DNA from: Clostridia bacterium
Lineage (GTDB): Bacteria; Bacillota; Clostridia; Oscillospirales; QAMX01
Assembly: GCA_017547975.1 (NCBI GenBank)
Contig: JAFYNU010000180.1
Location: 1 to 5,008, forward strand
Direction: 5' to 3'
DNA: 5,008 nucleotides
Notes under the pieces: model-generated
The model's database searches: none
What the model was told of the DNA's origin: nothing
The model's input: only the letters and a program-made list of their open reading frames with translations
In this document: piece by piece, positions 1 through 5,008 of the stretch
How the letters are laid out: each line of letters opens with the position of its first letter
Numbering within the stretch: position 1 is the first letter of the stretch
Made by a program: the position numbers and the translations under genes

Positions 1-490
1 GCTCCGGCATGGGGGCAAATATCACGTTTTCCCGGTTTGTTACCCCGCCGTAGAGCTCGTCGGTATATTGTCCCACCTTGAAATAATGCTCCATAACAAA
101 GTGAGCAGTAAACGCCATAGAAAGTTCGGGGATTTCCTTCGGAGTGAACCACCGCAGCTCCCCTTCGTTGGAAGAAAGATTACGGCTTTCCCCATTCGGA
201 AGCTTTGCGAAAAAGTAATAATTCAGCCGAATTTCCCCTTTGACAAGGCTTGTGGTCAAATAGCGAAGCTTCACGTCGGTGATTTCTTCCCGCGTGATTC
301 CCAATTCTTCCTCAAGCTCCCGTAGCGCGCAGGATGCGGCATCGTTGAGCTCTTCGGGTTCCATGTGTCCGCCAGCGCTTCCCACCCACAGATGGTTTAC
401 CACACGTCCCCCTTCCCGGTAGAGAAGCAGTATTTTCCCGTTGCTTTCCAGGAAGATGGTGGTCATATTGCGTTGCTTTTGCAGATTCAT
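1..490 (-). CDS. Nudix hydrolase (8-oxo-dGTPase/MutT-like), C-terminal end cut by window
   Basis: The 163 residues visible here form a Nudix fold, which hydrolyses nucleoside diphosphates linked to another moiety in a Mg-dependent reaction. The Nudix box is seen at residues 41-65: GGHMEPEEL, then NDAASCAL, then RELEEELGI. Glu58, Glu61 and Glu62 supply the expected metal ligands. The spacing between the first Glu (47) and Arg57 is nine residues instead of the canonical seven; I recall similar longer boxes in clostridial Nudix proteins. No sequence feature fixes the substrate, so MutT-like sanitation is only a family-level guess. The ATG at 490 overlaps the stop of the upstream acetyltransferase gene as ATGA, so translation is probably coupled; a GGAG lies 10 nt upstream. 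No stop is reached before position 1, but the usual family length of about 155-170 residues suggests few residues are missing. It is the third gene of the leftward operon. Family call firm, substrate unknown. Confidence 0.9.
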   Translation of the reverse strand, partial: MNLQKQRNMTTIFLESNGKILLLYREGGRVVNHLWVGSAGGHMEPEELNDAASCALRELEEELGITREEITDVKLRYLTTSLVKGEIRLNYYFFAKLPNGESRNLSSNEGELRWFTPKEIPELSMAFTAHFVMEHYFKVGQYTDELYGGVTNRENVIFAPMPE

Positions 491-1233
491 TTTTTCATTG
501 CTCCGATCTCTACCCAGGCGGGACGGAAGCCCACATTCAGGGCAATATTCCAGGAATGATAATTTGAAAGGCTTGTTCCGTAGAAAGGAATCTTCCCTTC
601 GTCTAAAATCCGATTAGCCATCAGGGTCACCAGGTAGGTTCCTACCCCCTTTGACCGGTAGGGCTCCATGACGTCGATACCAATCTGCATCCAGCCGGGG
701 CCATCCTCGGTACATCCCGCCATTCCCATGATACGGTCCCCATCGTAGGCGCAAACTGCCATTCGGTCGGGACGATCCGGGTTATACGCCGTGCTGATGG
801 CATTTCGAAAACACTCCTGCCCGTAAAAGCGATGGATTTCGTCCTCATAAAACCATTTCACCGGGTCCTTGCGCCTGGGCTCCGCCCGGTAGGTTGGAAG
901 GAACATGTGGTAGGATTGGGGCATGGTATAACCAAACCGATTCAATTCCGCTTCCAGGGGCAGGAGATTTGGGAATTCAAACAGCCAATGCCCCGCACGG
1001 TCCCGGATGAATTCCCGGAGGAAGGGATGCAGTTTTTCATCTGCCGTGACCACCGCATTTCCGCCGGTGGTCACCATGTGGAAGAAATACCTCTCCTTCG
1101 AATAGACCCGCCGCCCTGTAAGCAGATGGGATTCGGTCAGGATATTCTCCTTTTTCAAAAAATCCCCGGGATCACAGTTGTATTCCTTCGACAGCAATTG
1201 GTAAAGCGCCGGATAGTAATTCATTTTCTCCAT
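487..1233 (-). CDS. GNAT family N-acetyltransferase, two-part (248 aa)
   Basis: The protein is predicted to transfer an acetyl group from acetyl-CoA to an amine; the acceptor is unknown. The C-terminal part (about residues 125-248) holds the GNAT core. The acetyl-CoA pyrophosphate-binding loop of motif A is IGIDVMEPYRSKGVGTYL (residues 184-201), with the R/Q-x-x-G-x-G signature at R193-S-K-G-V-G198. Motif B follows as YGTSLSNYHSWNIALNVGF (218-236), including the Asn/Trp/Asn pattern and the closing GFRP. The first ~120 residues are a separate domain of the kind found in 240-260-residue clostridial GNATs, possibly a degenerate second GNAT fold (inference). The start at 1233 lies 4 bp after the stop of the flavoprotein gene, with AAGGGG 7 nt upstream. 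A second ATG at codon 4 is possible, but its GGAG is only about 3 nt away. The stop overlaps the Nudix start. Cytoplasmic; no signal peptide or membrane segment. Confidence 0.9.
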   Translation of the reverse strand: MEKMNYYPALYQLLSKEYNCDPGDFLKKENILTESHLLTGRRVYSKERYFFHMVTTGGNAVVTADEKLHPFLREFIRDRAGHWLFEFPNLLPLEAELNRFGYTMPQSYHMFLPTYRAEPRRKDPVKWFYEDEIHRFYGQECFRNAISTAYNPDRPDRMAVCAYDGDRIMGMAGCTEDGPGWMQIGIDVMEPYRSKGVGTYLVTLMANRILDEGKIPFYGTSLSNYHSWNIALNVGFRPAWVEIGAMKK

Positions 1234-1237
1234 CGCT

Positions 1238-1807
1238 TCACCCCTTCAGGATCTGCCGGGCAAATGCACGGGCCCCGGCCTTTGCTTCCTCAGTTTGGAA
1301 GGAGGAAATATCCTCATCGTGCCGAACCGAATACATACCAAGATAGCGAAGGTGGGAGTGGGTACAGAGATGCCGTACCCCTGTCACAAAGGCTTCGGTT
1401 CCCATAGTGACGTCATACCCATGGGTAAGGAGCAGTCCAACACACTTTCCCGCCCACAGGGAGCCCTTGGCGCTGCCGTAATACTTATTCAACCCGTAAT
1501 GCCGATCCATCACCGATTTCATGGTGGTGGGGCAATAGAAGGAGTAGATGGGACATGCCAGAATGATCACATCCGCCCAGATGATATCCTTCACCACCAG
1601 CTCCATGTCATCCTTTTGGACACAGCCATATTCCCCCTCCACGTCCTGACAACGGTAACAGCCCAGGCATCCGCCAATCTTTTTATTTGCCAGGGTCACG
1701 TAGCGAACCTCGGCGCCGTTTTCCCGAAGCTCTGCCAAAAAGGGCTTGCAAAGCTCCGCCGTATTACCATGCAACTGGGGGCTTCCGTGTAAAACTAAAA
1801 TCTTCAT
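1238..1807 (-). CDS. Flavodoxin-fold NAD(P)H-dependent FMN reductase-like protein with Isf-like Cys cluster
   Basis: This is a 189-residue flavodoxin-like alpha/beta protein expected to bind FMN and move electrons from NAD(P)H or ferredoxin to an unknown acceptor. The phosphate-binding loop is HGSPQLHGNT (residues 7-16), directly after the first beta strand MKILVL. The second flavin-contact loop is ACPIYSFYCP (84-93). Between them lie four cysteines, C47, C50, C53 and C62 (CLGCYRC, then C after eight residues). This resembles the CX2CX2CX4-7C [4Fe-4S] motif of iron-sulfur flavoproteins (Isf), although the last gap is one longer. Many plain FMN reductases of this family keep some of these cysteines, so cluster binding is uncertain. 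The length fits the family. The ATG at 1807 is preceded by AGGAG with a 5-nt spacer. It is first in the leftward operon and is read from the shared divergent promoter. Cytoplasmic. Confidence 0.9.
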   Translation of the reverse strand: MKILVLHGSPQLHGNTAELCKPFLAELRENGAEVRYVTLANKKIGGCLGCYRCQDVEGEYGCVQKDDMELVVKDIIWADVIILACPIYSFYCPTTMKSVMDRHYGLNKYYGSAKGSLWAGKCVGLLLTHGYDVTMGTEAFVTGVRHLCTHSHLRYLGMYSVRHDEDISSFQTEEAKAGARAFARQILKG

Positions 1808-1812
1808 TGTTG

Positions 1813-1827
1813 CTCCTACAACCTCCT
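1813..1827 (-). promoter_or_regulatory. Tandem Shine-Dalgarno sequences before the flavoprotein gene
   Basis: Two ribosome-binding sequences precede the ATG at 1807. AGGAG (1817-1813) has an optimal 5-nt spacer and decides the start. A stronger AGGAGG (1827-1822) sits 14 nt away, with no useful start codon of its own (it is followed at once by TTG TAG). The distal copy may act as a standby site, which is inference. Confidence 0.6.
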
Positions 1828-1846
1828 CTTACGACCCATATAGCTC

Positions 1847-1875
1847 TTGATTTTCTTTTATGAATCTATTATAAT
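1847..1875 (+). promoter_or_regulatory. Sigma-A type promoter of the rightward GH31-GH51 operon
   Basis: TTGATT (1847-1852) and TATAAT (1870-1875) are separated by 17 bp, which is a near-consensus housekeeping promoter without an extended -10. The start site should lie near 1882, leaving a leader of about 160 nt before the GH31 ATG at 2045. That is long enough to hold the operator-like palindrome and the tandem repeat described separately. Confidence 0.7.
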
Positions 1876-1896
1876 CCAATCAAAGGCAAAACTCAA
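1868..1896 (-). promoter_or_regulatory. Sigma-A type promoter of the leftward flavoprotein-GNAT-Nudix operon
   Basis: On the minus strand a -35 box TTGAGT (1896-1891) is followed after exactly 17 bp by a perfect -10 box TATAAT (1873-1868). Transcription should start near 1861, giving a 5' leader of about 54 nt before the ATG at 1807. The -10 box is the same DNA as that of the rightward promoter because ATTATAAT is its own reverse complement. Confidence 0.7.
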
Positions 1897-1931
1897 GGAG
1901 GAATCTCGCCATACATTTGCTCCCGCTCCCC

Positions 1932-1956
1932 CGAAACGAGGTTTCTTCGACGAAAC
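1932..1956. promoter_or_regulatory. Operator-like nested palindrome in the GH31 leader
   Basis: Three repeat arms lie in a row: GAAAC (1933-1937), GTTTC (1941-1945) and GAAAC (1952-1956). The right pair forms a 16-bp even palindrome, GTTTCTTCGACGAAAC (1941-1956), with seven of eight base pairs symmetric and a central CG, like LacI/GalR-family operators. The left pair gives an odd-spaced palindrome with a 3-nt centre. The site is about 60 bp downstream of the predicted start site, where a bound repressor could act as a roadblock. No regulator gene is in the window, so the binding protein is unknown. Confidence 0.4.
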
Positions 1957-1996
1957 AATAGCTTTCCTTATTCTCTTTTACATTGGCGTTGTCAGC

Positions 1997-2030
1997 AAAT
2001 TTCACCTTCCAAGAAATTTCACCTTCTAAG
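1997..2030 (+). repeat. 17-bp tandem direct repeat (two copies) abutting the GH31 ribosome binding site
   Basis: AAATTTCACCTTCCAAG (1997-2013) is followed without a gap by AAATTTCACCTTCTAAG (2014-2030), which differs at one base (C2010/T2027). The second copy ends one base before AGAGGA, the ribosome binding site. Each copy carries CCTT, which could pair with the GAGG core of that site by four base pairs including one G-U pair. The repeat could be a recent slippage duplication or a regulator half-site array; sequence alone does not decide. Confidence 0.85.
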
Positions 2031-2044
2031 AGAGGAACATTCTT

Positions 2045-4015
2045 ATGCTAAAAACCTACGATAATCAGATCGTTTTGAAAACCAACAAGGAGCTCACCGT
2101 GATTGAACCATACGGTCCAAATTGCTTGCGTGTTCGCTCCACACGTAACAGCCGCATTTCCGACGAGAACTGGACGCTTTTGCCCCCCAAGGCCGCCGAG
2201 TCAACCATTGCATGTGACGGAGCGGTCTGTACCATCCAAAACGGAGATATTTCCGCCGTGGTGGAAAACTGCGGCCCCTGGTTTCCCGGTCGGATCACTT
2301 TTTTGCGCAAGGGGAAGCAAATTCTTCGCACCGTCCACGAAAACGATGCCGACAATGCCTTCATTCACACCGAAGGAGATCATTACAAAACAACCGTCAC
2401 CTTTGAATCCAACAAGGGTGAGCGCCTTTACGGTCTTGGCCAGGAACAGCAGGACTATTTTGACCGTAAGGGTTGTACCAGCGAGCTTCTGCACCGCAAT
2501 ACCAAATCCACAATCCCCTATCTCTATTCTTCCCTGGGCTATGGCTTCCTCTGGAATAACCCCGCTCCGGGACGCTGTGAAACCACGTTGAATCATACGC
2601 TTTGGTCCTGTGATAGCACATATCAGGCAGATTATCTTGTTATGGTCGGTGACACGCCGGCAGACGTTGCTAAAATCTACGCCGATTTGACCGGTTATGC
2701 CCCGGTATTCCCCAAATGGGCTTCCGGTTTTTGGCAGTGTAAGCTCCGTTATGAGGATCAGGACGAGCTTTTGGAGGTTGCCCGGGAATACAAGCGCCGG
2801 GGAATTCCCATTTCTGCCATCGTGATCGATTACTTCCATTGGACCGAACAGGGTGAATGGAAATTCGACCCCACCTACTGGCCGGATCCGGAGGCTATGT
2901 GCCGCGAGCTTCGGGAAATGGGTATCCAACCCATCGTTTCCATTTGGCCCACCATCAACCCCAACAGTGAAAACTTTGCCCACATGGACGAAAACGGCAT
3001 GCTGATCCGCACCGAATCGGGTCAATTTGGTACCTTCAATTTTTACGGTCAGCAAACCTTTATCGACCCCACCAATCCGGAAACCGGCGACTATGTATGG
3101 AGCCGGGTGAAGGAAAACTATTATGACAAGGGTATCCACAACTATTGGCTGGATGAAGCCGAACCGGAGGTACACCCCCAACAGTTTTGGCATCTGCATT
3201 TCCATGCAGGAAACGGAGCGCAAACAGCCATGCTTTACCCCTATTACTACGTCAAGATGTTCCATGATTCCCTGAAGGCAGAGGGGGATCGTGAAATCAT
3301 TCTTTTGACCCGGGCAGCATGGCCCGGCAGCCAGAAATTCGGCGCCGCCGTATGGAACGGGGACATACCCTCCAACTGGAAAGCCCTGAAGCAGAGCATT
3401 GTCAGCGGCCTTTCCATGGCGGTCTGTGGTATTCCCTGGTGGAATAGCGACATCGGCGGTTTTCATCAGGGTGATACCCAAAGCGAAGAATTCCGGGAAC
3501 TTCTGGTTCGTTGGTTTCAGTTCGGTCTTTTCTCCCCTGTCATGCGGCTCCACGGTGCCCGCAAAAAAATAGCCGATGCGCCCCTCCGCCATCCCGGTAT
3601 CATAGAACCCAGCGGCGGCCCCAATGAGATCTGGCGTTTTGGAGATCGTGCCTACAAGATCATTGCGGAGCTGATCACTCTCCGGGAGCGGCTTCGCCCC
3701 TATATCCACGAGCAAATGGAAATCGTTTCGAAAACCGGTCTCCCCTTGATGCGCCCCATGTTCTACGCATTCCCCGAAGACGAAGTCTGCTATACCATCG
3801 ACGATGCCTATATGTTTGGCAGTGAAATCCTTTTTGCCCCCATTACCGAACCGGGCGCTACCGCCCGACAGGTCTATCTACCTGCGGGACGCTGGCAGTT
3901 GACCCAAAACGGTGATCTCTATGAGGGAGGAAAATGGGTCACCGTTCACGCAGAGCTTTCCGAATTTATTGCTTTCCTGCCGGAAGGAAGTAAGCTTCTT
4001 CCCCTCTTCCAATAA
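2045..4015 (+). CDS. GH31 alpha-glycosidase, alpha-xylosidase/alpha-glucosidase type
   Basis: This 656-residue retaining glycoside hydrolase removes non-reducing-end alpha-D-xylose or alpha-D-glucose from oligosaccharides. It has an N-terminal beta-sandwich (about 1-215, including GLGQEQQDYFDRKG and the SSLGYGFLWNNP segment), a TIM barrel (about 216-565) and a C-terminal beta domain (about 566-656). There is no room for the extra DUF5110-type or PA14 domains of larger relatives. The likely nucleophile is Asp370 in YWLDEAEPE and the acid/base Asp440 in VWNGDIPSNW. Substrate-site motifs VIDYFHW (D262), SIWP (W301), LTRAAWPGSQKF (R423), WWNSDIGGF (D469) and RLHGAR (H503) are all present, so it should be active. 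Alpha-xylosidase is favoured by the arabinofuranosidase neighbour, but sequence alone does not exclude alpha-glucosidase or alpha-galactosidase. No signal peptide is seen, so it acts in the cytoplasm. The ATG at 2045 has AGAGGA 8 nt upstream. First gene of the rightward operon. Confidence 0.93.
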   Translation: MLKTYDNQIVLKTNKELTVIEPYGPNCLRVRSTRNSRISDENWTLLPPKAAESTIACDGAVCTIQNGDISAVVENCGPWFPGRITFLRKGKQILRTVHENDADNAFIHTEGDHYKTTVTFESNKGERLYGLGQEQQDYFDRKGCTSELLHRNTKSTIPYLYSSLGYGFLWNNPAPGRCETTLNHTLWSCDSTYQADYLVMVGDTPADVAKIYADLTGYAPVFPKWASGFWQCKLRYEDQDELLEVAREYKRRGIPISAIVIDYFHWTEQGEWKFDPTYWPDPEAMCRELREMGIQPIVSIWPTINPNSENFAHMDENGMLIRTESGQFGTFNFYGQQTFIDPTNPETGDYVWSRVKENYYDKGIHNYWLDEAEPEVHPQQFWHLHFHAGNGAQTAMLYPYYYVKMFHDSLKAEGDREIILLTRAAWPGSQKFGAAVWNGDIPSNWKALKQSIVSGLSMAVCGIPWWNSDIGGFHQGDTQSEEFRELLVRWFQFGLFSPVMRLHGARKKIADAPLRHPGIIEPSGGPNEIWRFGDRAYKIIAELITLRERLRPYIHEQMEIVSKTGLPLMRPMFYAFPEDEVCYTIDDAYMFGSEILFAPITEPGATARQVYLPAGRWQLTQNGDLYEGGKWVTVHAELSEFIAFLPEGSKLLPLFQ

Positions 4016-4039
4016 TTGATCTTACGTTTGGAGACCAAC

Positions 4040-5008
4040 ATGAAAATTACAATCGACCCCACTCAAAAAGGACATGATCTTGGAAATCTCTTTGGTTTAT
4101 TCTTTGAGGATTTGAACCATGCCGCCGACGGCGGCTTGTATGCCGAGCTGGTGCAAAACAGGGATTTTGAATTTGATCCGGTAGATCACGCCGACTATAC
4201 CCCATTAACCGCCTGGAATCCGGTCGGGAACGCCTCCATCAAGGTCTTTGATTCCGGTTCTCCTTTTCCGAATACTCCCCGCTACGGGGCCGTATCCGGC
4301 CTTGCCGGTGAAGGAATGGAAAACCTTGGTTATGGGGACGGAATCCCGGTCAAGGAGGGGATTCCCATCCGTCTGACCCTTTGGGCAAAATCCGACAGTT
4401 GTTGCTCCCTTTCGGTATCCCTCGCCGGCGATTCGGTTCGATTCAAGCTTTCCGCTTCCTGGGATAAATACGAGGCTCTTTTGACCCCAACCCGAACCGG
4501 ACACACCGAACGGGTTACCCTTACCTTGGGTGAGGATGGGGCCTTTGACTTAGCTTTTCTTTCGCTCATGCCCACCGATGGTTGGCCGGGACAGGCAAAC
4601 ATGCTTCGCCGGGACATTGCCCAGGCGTTGGCCGATATGAAGCCGCATTTTCTAAGATTTCCCGGCGGTTGCCTTACCCACGACGGAGTCTTGGACCCGG
4701 ATGCCAGAGACGGAATTTACAACTGGAAAAAGACAATCGGCCCCGTGGAAAATCGACCACCCCGGCGAAACAATTGGAAATACCATCAAACGCTTGGGCT
4801 TGGGTTTTACGAATACTTCCTCTTTTGTGAAGATATCGGTGCCGAACCGCTCCCGGTGGTCTGCGGCGGATTGGACCCTCACCATTTGCGATTTGCAGAA
4901 GGAGAGGTATTGGAACGCTACATCCAGGATGCCGCCGATCTGGTGGAATTTGCAAACGGAAGCGCCGATACCCATTGGGGTTCTGTCCGAGCCTCCCTTG
5001 GCCACCCC
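4040..5008 (+). CDS. GH51 alpha-L-arabinofuranosidase, C-terminal part beyond window
   Basis: The reading frame stays open for 323 codons to the window end and is the N-terminal half of a GH51 enzyme, which releases terminal alpha-L-arabinofuranose from arabinoxylan, arabinan or other arabinosylated oligosaccharides. The start is marked by the family hallmark LFGLFFEDLNHAADGGLY followed by AELVQNRDFEF (residues 17-45). A beta-sandwich insert resembling a carbohydrate-binding module spans about 55-175. The catalytic barrel then begins with ADMKPHFLRFPGGC (198-211), NWKKTIGPVENRPPRRNNW (228-246) and GLGFYEYFLFCEDIGAEPLP (253-272). The acid/base (in the usual GNE motif) and nucleophile glutamates lie past the window, so activity cannot be judged. 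No signal peptide is seen, so it is intracellular. The ATG at 4040 has GGAG with a 6-nt spacer and lies 24 bp after the GH31 stop with no terminator, so the two genes form an operon. Confidence 0.93.
   Translation, partial: MKITIDPTQKGHDLGNLFGLFFEDLNHAADGGLYAELVQNRDFEFDPVDHADYTPLTAWNPVGNASIKVFDSGSPFPNTPRYGAVSGLAGEGMENLGYGDGIPVKEGIPIRLTLWAKSDSCCSLSVSLAGDSVRFKLSASWDKYEALLTPTRTGHTERVTLTLGEDGAFDLAFLSLMPTDGWPGQANMLRRDIAQALADMKPHFLRFPGGCLTHDGVLDPDARDGIYNWKKTIGPVENRPPRRNNWKYHQTLGLGFYEYFLFCEDIGAEPLPVVCGGLDPHHLRFAEGEVLERYIQDAADLVEFANGSADTHWGSVRASLGHP

Larger units (their letters stand above)
1882..2044 (+). other. 5' leader of the glycoside hydrolase operon
   Basis: This is the inferred untranslated leader between the rightward promoter and the GH31 start. 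From 5' to 3' it contains an orphan AAGGAGG (1895-1901), an operator-like nested palindrome (1932-1956), a T/C-rich stretch (1961-1980), a 17-bp tandem repeat (1997-2030) and the GH31 ribosome binding site AGAGGA (2031-2036, 8 nt before the ATG). I see no conserved riboswitch core and no strong hairpin plus T-run that would make an intrinsic terminator. The stretch is poorer in coding character than its surroundings. Confidence 0.5.

Noticed and set aside
68..559. Short plus-strand frames at the left end
   Set aside because: They are antisense to the Nudix gene, whose Nudix box and ATGA coupling with the upstream gene make the minus strand the coding strand.
832..1407. A 191-codon plus-strand frame across the GNAT and flavoprotein genes
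   Set aside because: It overlaps two genes with clear family motifs on the other strand and has no recognisable domain.
1990..2004. A CcpA cre-like sequence, TGTCAGCAAATTTCA
   Set aside because: It needs a one-base insertion and lacks the central CG of the cre consensus, so the match is too weak to annotate.
1847..2029. A 60-codon plus-strand frame in the intergenic region
   Set aside because: It would begin at a TTG inside the -35 box and run through both promoter elements, so it would lie upstream of its own transcript start. No internal ATG follows the AAGGAGG in this frame.
2201..3715. A 504-codon open frame antisense to the GH31 gene
   Set aside because: The sense frame has complete GH31 catalytic motifs across the same bases. 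The antisense product shows no recognisable domain, lacks a ribosome binding site I could support, and long antisense frames are common opposite codon-biased genes.
4013..4040. Possible terminator between GH31 and GH51
   Set aside because: The 24-bp gap has no hairpin followed by a T-run; it holds only the GGAG ribosome binding site, so the genes are taken as one operon.
4205..5005. Several antisense or shifted frames over the right end
   Set aside because: The GH51 frame is open throughout from 4040 to 5008 with hallmark motifs, so these are shadows.

Overview
The window looks like a chromosomal segment of an anaerobic, plant-glycan-using member of the Bacillota, most likely class Clostridia. 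The base composition is roughly balanced, AGGAGG-type ribosome binding sites are common, the promoters are of the sigma-A TTGA/TATAAT type (not the Bacteroidota TAnnTTTG type), and the GH51, GH31, Nudix and GNAT proteins read like clostridial families. This assignment is inference from sequence style only.

The layout is two divergent operons around a 237-bp control region (1808-2044). Leftward (minus strand) runs a tight three-gene unit. It starts with a flavodoxin-fold FMN reductase-like protein carrying an Isf-like cysteine cluster (1807-1238). After 4 bp comes a GNAT acetyltransferase (1233-487), and then, with an ATGA stop/start overlap, a Nudix hydrolase (490 to the left window edge, missing only its C-terminal end). 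Rightward (plus strand) runs a glycoside hydrolase unit: a GH31 alpha-xylosidase/alpha-glucosidase-type enzyme (2045-4015) and, 24 bp later, a GH51 alpha-L-arabinofuranosidase (4040 to the right edge, cut before its catalytic glutamates). Neither hydrolase has a signal peptide, so both should act in the cytoplasm on imported oligosaccharides. Alpha-xylosidase plus alpha-arabinofuranosidase would fit trimming of side chains from hemicellulose fragments (xyloglucan, arabinoxylan).

The most unusual part is the control region. Two near-consensus promoters face opposite ways and share one palindromic -10 box, ATTATAAT (1868-1875), each with a 17-bp spacer; the whole 52-bp element (1846-1897) has dyad symmetry. 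Downstream on the hydrolase side, the leader holds a LacI-operator-like palindrome (1941-1956) nested with a third repeat arm, an orphan AAGGAGG sequence with no ATG behind it, and a 17-bp tandem repeat (1997-2030) that abuts the ribosome binding site of the GH31 gene.

I see no RNA gene, CRISPR array, insertion sequence, transporter or regulator gene. I do not see evidence of a wholly new system. The proteins belong to known families, and the points worth checking are the symmetric promoter, the leader repeats, and the small redox/acetylation/Nudix operon of unknown purpose.
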